From NCBI GenBank assembly GCA_963845425.1, contig CAWJSC010000005.1, positions 248,001-312,000 of the forward strand: 64,000 nucleotides of DNA. The letters are read 5' to 3'. Of this stretch, positions 17,784 to 25,999 are shown piece by piece (position 1 is the first letter of the stretch; each line of letters opens with the position of its first letter). A program made the position numbers and the translations under genes. The notes under the pieces are model-generated. The model saw nothing but the letters and a program-made list of their open reading frames with translations, was not told where the DNA came from and did no database searches. This DNA comes from DATDAH01 sp963845425. Its GTDB lineage: Bacteria > Actinomycetota > Acidimicrobiia > Acidimicrobiales > DATDAH01.

Positions 17784-18725
17784 ATGAGCGAGACACCGGA
17801 GGGCTTCGACGCCCTCGACTTCGGGATGACCTTCGCCGGGCCCCTGTCCTTCGCCCGGCTGCCCACCCGGGCCGAGCCCGGGACGCCGAGATCGCCGTGG
17901 TCGGGGTCCCGTTCGACCTCGGCACCACCAACCGGTCGGGGACCCGCCTGGGCCCGCGGGCGATCCGGGAGGAGTCGAGCCTGGCGGGGGAGTTCCCCGA
18001 GGGGCTGTGGCCCTGGGACCACGACGTGCGGGAGCGCTTCCGCATCGTGGACCTCGGCGACATCGGCTTCTCGATCCCGTCGGTCGACTCGATGCTCAGC
18101 CAGGTCACGGCGCGGGCGTCGGCGCTGGCGGCGGCGGGCATCTCGGTCCTCGGCCTGGGCGGCGACCACCTCGTGGCCTACCCGCTCCTGCGGGCCCAGG
18201 CCGAGCACCACGGGCCGCTGTCGCTGGTCCACCTCGACGCCCACTCCGACACGTGGCCCGATGACGGCAACGTCAACCACGGCTCCATGTTCCGGCGGGC
18301 GGCCGACGAGGGACTGGTGGACCCGGCCCGGTCGGTCCAGATCGGGATGCGGACCCCCAACGAGACCTACGGCTTCAACGTGATCCACGCCGACGAGCTG
18401 TTCTCGCTCGGCGTCGACGCCGTGGTCGCCCGATGCCACGAGATCGTCGGCGATCGGCCCACGTACCTCACCGTCGACATCGACTTCCTCGACCCCGCCT
18501 ACGCCCCGGGGACGGGCACCCCCGTCATCGGCGGGCCGACCACCTGGGAGGCCCGGCGACTGCTGCTCGGCTTGGACGGCCTCGACATCGTCGCCGCCGA
18601 CCTGGTCGAGGTCGCCCCGCCCTACGACCACAGCGGCGATCACGGCCCTGGCCGGGGCCACGCTCGCCATCGACGAGCTCCACCTGCTGGGTGCCGCCCG
18701 CACGGCTCGGGCCGCCCGGGGCTGA
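17784..18725 (+). pseudogene. Ureohydrolase (agmatinase/arginase family), two frameshifts
   Basis: Manganese enzyme that removes urea from agmatine or a related guanidino compound; about 313 residues after repair. Metal ligands are all present: GLGGDHLVAYP, LVHLDAHSDTW and TVDIDFLDPAYAPGTGTP, the last being the agmatinase-type signature. The first ~30 residues are in one frame up to RAEPG. A missing base near 17885 is needed to join DAEIAVVGVPFDLGTTNRSG. A second shift near 18638 separates DHSG from ITALAGATLAIDELHLLG, the normal family ending. All functional blocks are intact, so sequencing error is a real alternative to decay. Confidence 0.85.
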
Positions 18726-18771
18726 CGGCGGCCGTTCGTCCCCGGCGGTCCGGCGCGAGCATGATGCGGCG

Positions 18772-19458
18772 ATGGACACCATGGCCGGCGTGGAGCTCGA
18801 CCCCGACGATCCCGCCACCCGACTGGCGGACGAGCTGCGGGGCGCCATCGAGGAGCTGAGCTCGGTGGCCCATGACCCCGAGCGGGTGGCCCAGGCCATC
18901 GAGATGGCCGCCGAGCTGCGGACGTTCCTCGACGGCCCCCGGGCGCCCCGCTGGTACGAGGCCGGTGCGGTGGCCGGCGTGCTCGACGAACAGAGCGGCA
19001 CGGCCTTCCAGAAGCAGAGCCTGTTCCGGGGCGCCCACAACCCGCTGGCCCCGCCGATGGCGATGGACGTCGTCGAGGACGAGGACGGCCGCCGCATCGA
19101 GTCGAGGGTCACCCTCGGCCTGGCCTACGAGGGGCCGCCCCACGGCGTCCACGGCGGCTACGTGGCGGGGATGTTCGACGACGTGCTCGGCGCCACCCAG
19201 CGGCTGATGGAGAAGCCGGGGGTGACCGGGCGCCTGACCGTCCACTACCGCCACATCACCCCCATCGAGGAGGAGCTGACGCTGCGGGCCTGGGTGACCG
19301 AGGACGAGGGCCGCCGCATCGTGGCCAAGGCCACCTGCCACGCCGGTGACCTGCTCACCGCCGAGGCCGAGGCCCTCTTCATCCGGGTCGACTTCACCGA
19401 GGTCATGGACCGCATGGCCGCAAGGCGCGACCCGACATCCGACCGTTCTGGCGCCTGA
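18772..19458 (+). CDS. PaaI-type thioesterase (hotdog fold)
   Basis: Acyl-CoA thioesterase of the 4HBT/PaaI group, 228 residues: about 110 residues of helical N-terminal extension, then the hotdog domain with GPPHGVHGGYVAGMFDDVLG (the HGG motif and catalytic acid region) and GRLTVHYRHITPIEEELTLR. The final residues (DRSGA then stop) are encoded by the left arm of hairpin repeat copy C, which supplies the stop codon. This suggests the original C-terminus was replaced. Tail-to-tail with the nucleosidase gene. Confidence 0.85.
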   Translation: MDTMAGVELDPDDPATRLADELRGAIEELSSVAHDPERVAQAIEMAAELRTFLDGPRAPRWYEAGAVAGVLDEQSGTAFQKQSLFRGAHNPLAPPMAMDVVEDEDGRRIESRVTLGLAYEGPPHGVHGGYVAGMFDDVLGATQRLMEKPGVTGRLTVHYRHITPIEEELTLRAWVTEDEGRRIVAKATCHAGDLLTAEAEALFIRVDFTEVMDRMAARRDPTSDRSGA

Positions 19459-20222
19459 TCTTCCGGCCATGTCCGGCGAATCGGGCGCCAGTACGGCGGT
19501 GTACGCTCGGCGGCAGGTGTCAGGGGTGAGCAGCGCAGGCCTTCGGCGGCGGTGCGGGCGGCGGTGGTGGCCGCCGCGGTGGCGTTCCGGGCGAGCTCGG
19601 CCAGGCCGGGGACCTTGTCGGGGTGGCGCAGCACGTAGCGGAGGGCGGCGCCGACCTTGGGGGAGCCGTCGGGGTTGACCATGGTGAGGGTGGCGGTGTC
19701 GACGGTGTCGTCGTCGGCCCGGTCGCTGATGGCCCGGACCGCCGACCACGGCACGCCCCGCTCCTGGCAGACGACGGCGACGGCGACGGTCTCCATGTCG
19801 ACGGCCACGACCCCCGAGTCGATGAAGGTCGCCAGCGTGTCGGGCGGGTAGCCGTACTCGTCGGAGGACACGATCTCACCCGCCGGATCCAGGTCGCCGA
19901 GCGGTGCCGGCGCGAAGCCCCGTCGCTCCGGGAAGTCGCTGACGACGCTGGGGATCACGAGGTCCCCGATGGCGACCGACGGTCCGATGCCCCCGGCGAT
20001 GCCGACGACCACGACGTGGTCGACCTCGGCCCGGTCGAGCATCTGCCCGACGGCCTCGGTGGCCAGGTCGATGCCGATACCGGTGGTCGTGGCCACGACG
20101 TCGGCACCGCCCACCGTGCCGACGTGGCCCTCGAGGTCACCCGATCGCCCCTTCGTCAGCCCGAAGGCCTTGACCACCGGCCGCAACTCCGAAGGCATCG
20201 GCGCCAGGATCCCGAACCTCAT
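19245..20222 (-). CDS. MTA/SAH nucleosidase-like phosphorylase-fold protein with altered C-terminus
   Basis: Nucleosidase of the PNP/UDP phosphorylase fold; the best match is the methylthioadenosine/S-adenosylhomocysteine or futalosine nucleosidase group. FGILAPMPSEL is at the start, VDHVVVVGIAGGIGPSVAIGD in the middle, and the purine-site block VVAVDMETVAVAVVCQERGVPWSAVRAISDRADD near residue 140. The recognisable domain ends near residue 240. From there the frame runs into hairpin repeat copy C (RTPPYWRPIRRTWPEDQAPE) and then into antisense of the thioesterase gene until the stop at 19245, about 80 odd residues. The native stop was probably lost when the repeat arrived, or a frameshift hides it. 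Confidence 0.75.
   Translation of the reverse strand: MRFGILAPMPSELRPVVKAFGLTKGRSGDLEGHVGTVGGADVVATTTGIGIDLATEAVGQMLDRAEVDHVVVVGIAGGIGPSVAIGDLVIPSVVSDFPERRGFAPAPLGDLDPAGEIVSSDEYGYPPDTLATFIDSGVVAVDMETVAVAVVCQERGVPWSAVRAISDRADDDTVDTATLTMVNPDGSPKVGAALRYVLRHPDKVPGLAELARNATAAATTAARTAAEGLRCSPLTPAAERTPPYWRPIRRTWPEDQAPERSDVGSRLAAMRSMTSVKSTRMKRASASAVSRSPAWQVALATMRRPSSSVTQARSVSSSSMGVMWR
19445..19494. repeat. 50-bp hairpin repeat, copy C (at convergent gene ends)
   Basis: Exactly 50 bp, GTTCTGGCGCC at the left and GGCGCCAGTAC at the right, extendable by CC/GG outside. It is about 80 percent identical to copy D by eye. It contains the stop codon of the thioesterase gene and reads through in frame in the nucleosidase. 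Confidence 0.75.
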
Positions 20223-20315
20223 CAGCCCCGTCGCGTCCCGTCCACGGGTCCACGGTAGGCGTCGGAGTGTTGCGCGATTCTGCCGGAGGCCCGCCGAGCG
20301 GCGAGAATGCCTGCC

Positions 20316-22470
20316 ATGTCCATCGCTCTCACCGACGATCACAAGGCGCTCGCCGACACCGCTTCGGAGCTGCTGACCAAGCGGGACGCCCGAGGCGCCA
20401 ACCGGGCGCTGCTCGAGGCGGCCGACGAGCCCATGCCCGCGTTCTGGGACGAGGTCGCCGGCCTGGGGTGGCTGGGCCTGCACGTGCCCGAGGACCACGG
20501 CGGGTCGGGCTTCGGCCTGCCCGAGCTGGTGGTCGTCGTCGAGGAGCTGGGCCGGGCCGTCGCCCCGGGGCCGTTCGTGCCCACGGTGATCGCCTCGGCG
20601 GTGCTCGCCGCGGCGGCGCCCGAGGACGTCCAGAAGCGGGTGCTGCCCGGTCTGGCCGACGGCTCGGTCGTCGGCGCGGTGGCCGTGGGTGGCGATGTCG
20701 CCGTCAGCGGCGGTCAGGCCTCCGGCTCCGCCGTCGTCGTCGGTGGGGGACTGGCGGATCTGTTCCTGCTCGCCGTCGGTGACGACATCGCCCTGGTCGA
20801 GTCGCTCCGCCGACGGCGTGACCGTCGAGGTCCCGGCCAACCTGGACCAGGGCCGCCGGTCCGCCCGGGTCACGCTCGACGGTGTGTCCGTCGAGGTCCT
20901 GCCCGGCGCCGGCCAGGCGCTGGTCGACCACACCCGCCTGCTGCTGGCCGCCGAGTGCGTCGGCGTGGCCCGGGAATGCACCGAGCAGGCCGCGGCCTAC
21001 GCCAAGGAGCGGGAGCAGTTCGGCCGCCCGATCGCCATGTTCCAGGCGGTCAAGCACCACTGCGCCAACATGCTGGTGGCCACCGAGCTGTCGACCGGCC
21101 TGGTGTGGGACGCCGCCCGGGCTGCCGCCGTCGGCGGGGACGAGTTCTCGGCCGCCGCTGCCATGGCCGCCACCGTCGCCCTCCCGGCCGCGGACGAGTG
21201 CGCCAACCTGAACATCCAGGTCCACGGTGGCATCGGCTTCACCTGGGAGCACGACGCCCACCTCTACCTGCGCCGGGCCACGGCCATCGCCGCCGTAGTC
21301 GACGCCGAGCAGGCCGCCGAGGACGTCGTGGACCTCACCCGCAACGGTGTGAAGGTCACCCGGGACGTCGAGCTGCCGCCCGAGGCCGAGCCCATCCGGG
21401 ACGAGGTCCGGGCCTTCGCCGAGCGCATCAAGGGGCTGTCCGCCGAGGACCAGCGCACCGAGATGATCGAGACCGGGTACGTGCAGCCCCACTGGCCCAA
21501 GCCCTGGGGCCGGGAGGCCGCGCCGGTCGAGCAACTGGTCGTCGAGCAGGAGTTTGCCGCCGCCGGCATCAAGCGCCCGGCCTACGGGATCACCGGATGG
21601 GTCATCCTCACGATGATCCAGCACGGCACCGAGGACCAGGTCGCCCGCTGGGTGCGGCCCACGCTGAACCAGGAGGTCATCTGGTGCCAGCTGTTCAGTG
21701 AGCCCGACGCCGGGTCCGACGCCGCCGGGGTGAAGACCAAGGCCACGAGGGTCGACGGCGGGTGGCTGGTCAACGGCCAGAAGGTGTGGACGAGCGGGGC
21801 GCACGTGGCGTCGTGGGGCCTGGCCACCGTGCGCACCGATCCCGACGTGCCCAAGCACGACGGCATCACGACGATGGTCATCGACATGCACGCCGAGGGC
21901 GTCGAGGTGCGGCCGCTGCGCATGACCTCGGGGATGAGCGAGTTCAACGAGGTCTTCTTCAACGACGTCTTCGTGCCCGACGACGACGTGATCGGCCCCG
22001 TCGACGGCGGCTGGACCGTCGCTCGAGCCACCCTCGGCAACGAGAGCGTGTCCATCGGTGGCGGCGACGGCGGGATGTCCTTCCCCGGTGACGGCCTGAT
22101 CCCGCCCTTCGACGCCGCCCCCGACCGTCTCCCTGGCGGCGCCGGCCGGATCGGCCGCTACATCGCCACCCACGAGGCCATGGGCATCATGAACCTCCGC
22201 AGCGTCCACCAGGCCCTCGGTGGCGGTGGCCCCACGCCCACCGGCAACGTGACCAAGCTCGTACTGTCCGAGCAGGGCCACGAAGCCGCGGCGATGCTCG
22301 CCGCCATGGCCGGCCCCGACGGCGCCTTCCTCGACGGCGCCGGCGCCATGAGCGGCATGCTCGTCCTCATGCACCGCGCCATGTCCATCGCCGGCGGCAC
22401 CAGCGAGATCAAGCGCAACCAGATCGGCGAACGCATCCTGGGCCTGCCGAGGGACCCGCTGATCCGCTAG
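20316..22470 (+). pseudogene. Fused two-domain acyl-CoA dehydrogenase (FadE34-like), one frameshift
   Basis: About 717 residues after repair: two acyl-CoA dehydrogenase domains in one chain, as in mycobacterial FadE34, which acts on steroid side-chain CoA esters. Domain 1 (to about residue 350) starts MSIALTDDHKALADTASELL and ends with FGRPIAMFQAVKHHCANMLV and NIQVHGGIGFTWEHDAHLYL. Domain 2 contains LFSEPDAGSDAAGVKTKATR, the FAD site VNGQKVWTSGAH, and SIAGGTSEIKRNQIGERILGLP at the end. An extra base near 20807 breaks domain 1 between LVES and ADGVTVEVP. ATG at 20316 fits the family better than the ATG at 20307. Followed by a GC-rich hairpin. Substrate assumed to be a bulky acyl-CoA. Confidence 0.85.
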
Positions 22471-22506
22471 CCGGGCGGCGGGTCCGCCGTCGCGGGGGAC
22501 TCGTCC

Positions 22507-22541
22507 CGGCGTTTCCGGCTCCGTCGTCGGCCGGAACGCCG
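22507..22541 (+). terminator. GC-rich hairpin after the acyl-CoA dehydrogenase
   Basis: CGGCGTTTCCGGC (22507-22519) pairs with GCCGGAACGCCG (22530-22541), with one bulged T and a 10-nt loop. There is no T run, as is common for actinobacterial intrinsic terminators. Confidence 0.4.
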
Positions 22542-22591
22542 CGGCGGTGGTCGACGTCGTGGAGGGTCGCTCGGCGGCGAGGGAGAGGCCG

Positions 22592-23541
22592 ATGACCGAC
22601 TTTCCGACCGTGCGGGTTGCGGCGGTGCAGGCGACGCCGGTGTTGCTCGACGCCGAGGCGACGGTCGACAAGGCCGTCGGGCTGATCGACGAAGGCCGGC
22701 TGCCGACGGCGCCCGGCTGGCCGTGCTGCCGGAGTGCTTCGTGTCGGCGTACCCGTCGGGGGCGTGGGGGGCGGCCGCGGCGCACTTCGGTGGGGCCGAC
22801 GAGCTGTGGGAGCGGATGTGGGCGTCCTCGGTCGACGTCGGCGGCCCACACGTCCAGCGTCTGGTCGATGCCTGTCGCCGCAACGACGTGCACCTCGTCA
22901 TCGGCGTCAACGAGCGGGAGGACGTCCGCCCGGGCTCGCTCTACAACACGATGCTGCTCCTCGGCCCGGACGGCGTGCTGCTGCGACACCGCAAGACGAT
23001 GCCCACGATGCACGAGCGGGTGTTCCACGGCATCGGCGCCGGCGACGACCTGCGGGTGGTGGACGTCCCTGGAGTCGGCCGGGTCGGCGGGCTGATCTGC
23101 TGGGAGAACCGCATGCCGCTCGCCCGCTGGGCGCTCTACCAGGGTGGCCCGCAGATCTGGGTGGCGCCGACGGCCGACGACAGCGACAGCTGGCAGGCGT
23201 CGATGCGTCACATCGCCATCGAGGCGGGGGCCTTCGTCATCAGCGTCCCGCAGTACCTGCCCCGGTCGGCGTTCCCCGACGACTTCCCGGCGGACATCGG
23301 CGAGGCCGACTGCCTCGGCCGTGGTGGGGCGGTCGTCATCGACCCGATGGGCACGGTGATCGGCGGGCCGCTGTACGACGAGGAGGGGATGGTGGTCGCC
23401 GACTGCGACCTCCGGGTCGGCCTGCGGGCCAAGCGGTGGTTCGACAGCGTCGGCCACTACTCCCGCCCTGACCTGTTCCCGCCGGCTGCCGCCGACGGGC
23501 CCGAGCCGGTCGACTCGCCGGTCGCGCCGCCGGACGTCTGA
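22592..23541 (+). pseudogene. Nitrilase / carbon-nitrogen hydrolase, one frameshift
   Basis: Nitrilase-superfamily enzyme hydrolysing nitriles or amides, about 316 residues when repaired. The catalytic triad is visible: Glu in VLPECFVSAYP, Lys in LLRHRKTMPT, Cys in GGLICWENRMPLAR. The CWENRMP form and SAYPSGAWG are typical of true nitrilases rather than amidases. The first 35 residues (MTDFPTVRVAAVQATPVLLD) are in one frame and a base appears missing at 22695-22712 before ADGARLAVLPE. It may start from an unusual position, as no SD is clear; GGGAGAGG lies upstream. Converges with the PIG-L gene over a small hairpin. Confidence 0.85.
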
Positions 23542-23565
23542 CCGGCAAGCGAGCCTCAGGTCAGA
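23537..23565. terminator. Small inverted repeat between convergent genes
   Basis: TCTGACC (23537-23543) and GGTCAGA (23559-23565), 15-nt loop, overlapping the stops of the nitrilase and PIG-L genes. It could end transcripts from both sides; the stem is short. Confidence 0.3.
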
Positions 23566-24298
23566 GGTCGTCGACCAGCTTGAAGGCCTCGCCGTGGGCG
23601 AACCCGGCCGGCTCGCCCATGGCCGCCGTCTGCTCCGCGCTCCCGCGCCCGGAAGGCCTCCCGTTCGGAGGCGACCTCGCCGAGGTCCTTGAACATGGTC
23701 GTCTCGAACTGGGACTCGTGGCACTCGAGGGCCGCCAGCTTGGGCTCGACCCAGCCGGTGACGTCCTCGACGTGGTCGGGCTCGTCGGCCTCGAAGAGGA
23801 GCAGGGTGGACGGGCCGCCAGGGATCGACATCGTGCTCGGGGAAGAAGTGGGGGTCCCGGGCGGCGACGATGCCGTCACAGGCGAGGAAGCCGGCGGCAC
23901 GGTGGTCGGGGTGGATGCGGTAGCGCTTCCAGGGGTCGTGGGCCAGGACGACATCGGGGCGGAAACGGCGGATCCACCAGGCGACGACACCTCGTCGCTG
24001 CCAGGGTGACCTCCAGCTCGCCGTCGACCCAGCCGCAGAAGCCGACCTCGCCGGTCGCGCCCAGCGCCCGGGCGGCGGCCCGCTGTTCCTCCTGGCGGAG
24101 GGCGACCAGCTCATCGGTGTCCTGCGTCGGGTCCCAGGAGCCTTTGGACCCGTCGGTGAGGATCAGGTGGTTCACCACGCAACCGGCGGCGGACCACTTG
24201 GCGAAGGTGGCGCCGCAGTTGAACTCGACGTCGTCGGGGTGGGCGGCGATGGCCAGGGCCCGGGCGGGGACCTCGAGGTCGGTCGTGAACTCGGTCAT
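23561..24298 (-). pseudogene. PIG-L family deacetylase, three +1 frameshifts
   Basis: Zinc-dependent N-acetyl deacetylase (LmbE/PIG-L/MshB-like), about 244 residues after repair. The zinc motif IAAHPDDVEFNCGAT is near residue 18 and the second, YRIHPDHRAAG, near 115. Extra bases are needed near 24000 (before VVAWWIRRFRPDVV), near 23835 (before PSTLLLFEADEPDHVEDV) and near 23640 (before AEQTAAMGEPAGFAHGEAFK). The last block runs to a stop at 23561. Every expected block is present and in order. The ATG at 24298 overlaps the cofC stop as ATGA, so the two form an operon. Substrate unknown; a GlcNAc conjugate is the usual kind. Confidence 0.82.
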
Positions 24299-24878
24299 CC
24301 CGCGGCCAGTAGGGGCGTTGTCGGGATGTCCGGCGGCAGGTCCAGGTCCGCGGGGACGTCGACGTCCCAGGTCAGGCGGGGAGGACGCTCGACGCTGAGG
24401 GCCAGGCCCAGGCGCTCGGCCTCCTTGCAGTGGGCGGCGAAGGATCCCGGCCCGTAGGCGAACGTGAACCCCGAGGCGGCGGGGACCGAGGCCACGTTCG
24501 TCCCGTCCTCGTGGCGGTCGGGAACGAGCGCGACCCCGTCGACCTCCGCAGCAGGTCGTCGAAGCCGGTCGCCAGCGGGAGGTCGGCGTGGGTGACCAGC
24601 ACCCGGTCGACGCCCTCGGCGGCGACGGTGGCCACGGCGTCGTTGACCGCTCCGTTCAGGCCGTGACCCGGCCGCCACAGCACCCGGGCATCCCGGGACT
24701 CGGCCCAGGCGGCCACGTCGTCGTCGTCGCAGACCACGGCGACAGGCAGGGGAGCGGCCGCGGTCAGGACCCGGTCGGCCATCTCCCGGGCCAGCGCCGC
24801 CCGGGCCGGTCCGTCCAGGACCTCGGCGAGGCGCAGCTTCGCCCGCCCGAAGGCCTTGACCGGCACGAGGACGAGCAT
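24295..24878 (-). pseudogene. cofC: 2-phospholactate/PEP guanylyltransferase CofC (F420 synthesis), one frameshift
   Basis: Activates 2-phospholactate or phosphoenolpyruvate with GTP in coenzyme F420 biosynthesis (CofC, called FbiD in mycobacteria). About 194 residues. N-terminal LVLVPVKAFGRAKLRLAEVL, then VAVVCDDDDVAAWAE, WRPGHGLNGAVNDAV and VLVTHADLPLA are the nucleotidyltransferase blocks. A base is missing near 24550 after GFDDLL. The rest continues as EVDGVALVPDRHEDGTNV, then FTFAYGPGSFAAHCKEAERLG and LTWDVDVPADLDLP. An LLM-type enzyme at 61.1 kb is a likely F420 user. TAGACT lies 9 nt before the ATG. Confidence 0.85.
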
Positions 24879-24988
24879 GAAGGGGCGAGTCTACGAACCG
24901 TGGGCGTCAGTCACTGAAGACGTGGATCGTGCCGCGGGTTGCGTCCGCCCACCCGCTGGTCGTGGGCGCGCACGCTGCGGTGCGCCCG

Positions 24989-24994
24989 TAGTGT
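24989..24994 (+). promoter_or_regulatory. Probable leaderless -10 element for gpsA
   Basis: TAGTGT fits TANNNT and ends 8 nt before the ATG at 25003. Confidence 0.4.
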
Positions 24995-25002
24995 GAGCGG
25001 CC

Positions 25003-25998
25003 ATGGACGTCCGAGTGGTGGTTCTCGGCGCCGGGTCGTGGGGGACGACGGTCGCCCACCTCGCCGCGCACAACACGCCGACCACGCTGTGGGCCCGACG
25101 GCCGGACGTGGCCGAGGAGATCAACGCCCACCACACCAACAGCCGCTACCTGCCCGACTTCACCCTCCACGAGCGCCTCGAGGCCACCGCCGACCTGGCC
25201 GCGGCCGTCGGCCAGGCCGACGTGCTGGTCATGGGCGTGCCCAGCTCCGGCTTCCGGGAGACCCTCGAGGAGGTGCGCCTGCACCTGCGCCCCTGGGTCC
25301 CGGTGGTCAGCCTGGCCAAGGGCCTCGAGCAGGGCACCAAGCTGCGCATGACCGAGGTCATCAACGAGATGGTCCCCGGCCACCCCTACGGCGTGCTCAC
25401 CGGCCCCAACCTGGCCAAGGAGATCCTCGCCGGCCACGCGGCCGCGGCGGTCATCGCCATGTCCGACGTCACCGTGGCGACCCGGCTCCAGGACCTGTTC
25501 GCCACCGAGCTCTTCCGGGTCTACACCAACGAGGACGTCGTCGGCTCCGAGTTGGGCGGGGCCCTGAAGAACGTGATCGCCCTCGCCTCGGGCATGGCCG
25601 ACGGGCTGGGCGCCGGCGACAACACCCGGGCCGCCGTCATCACCCGGGGCCTCAACGAGCTCACCCGCCTGGGCGTGGCCATGGGCGGCGAAGCCGAGAC
25701 CTTCTCCGGCCTCGCCGGGATGGGCGACCTGCTCGCCACCTGCATCTCCACCCAGAGCCGCAACCGCCACGTCGGCGAGGAGCTGGGCAAGGGCAAGACC
25801 ATCGAGCAGATCATCGAGGAGATGGACCAGGTCGCCGAGGGCGTGAAGTCGGCCAAGGTCGTGTTGGAACTGGCCGAGCAGTACGGCATCGAGATGCCCA
25901 TCACCGCCGAGGTGGCCAGCGTGTGCGCCGGGGCGGCGCCCGCCGAGAGCGCCTACCGGGGCCTGCTCAAGCGCTCGGCCGCCTCCGAACGGGGCTGA
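25003..25998 (+). CDS. gpsA: NAD(P)-dependent glycerol-3-phosphate dehydrogenase
   Basis: Reduces dihydroxyacetone phosphate to sn-glycerol-3-phosphate, the glycerol backbone for phospholipids and triacylglycerol. 331 residues. The dinucleotide site VVLGAGSWGTTVAHLAA begins at residue 5. GVLTGPNLAKEILAG, ELGGALKNVIALASGMADGLGAGDN (with the catalytic Lys) and FSGLAGMGDLLATCIS are family blocks, ending in EMPITAEVASVCAG. Intact. It directly precedes an unknown gene whose GTG starts 1 bp after its stop. Confidence 0.96.
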   Translation: MDVRVVVLGAGSWGTTVAHLAAHNTPTTLWARRPDVAEEINAHHTNSRYLPDFTLHERLEATADLAAAVGQADVLVMGVPSSGFRETLEEVRLHLRPWVPVVSLAKGLEQGTKLRMTEVINEMVPGHPYGVLTGPNLAKEILAGHAAAAVIAMSDVTVATRLQDLFATELFRVYTNEDVVGSELGGALKNVIALASGMADGLGAGDNTRAAVITRGLNELTRLGVAMGGEAETFSGLAGMGDLLATCISTQSRNRHVGEELGKGKTIEQIIEEMDQVAEGVKSAKVVLELAEQYGIEMPITAEVASVCAGAAPAESAYRGLLKRSAASERG

Positions 25999-25999
25999 G

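Noticed and set aside
20704..24114. 1136-codon minus-strand frame
   Set aside because: Mostly antisense to the acyl-CoA dehydrogenase and nitrilase genes. Only its beginning is real, as the middle part of the frameshifted PIG-L gene.
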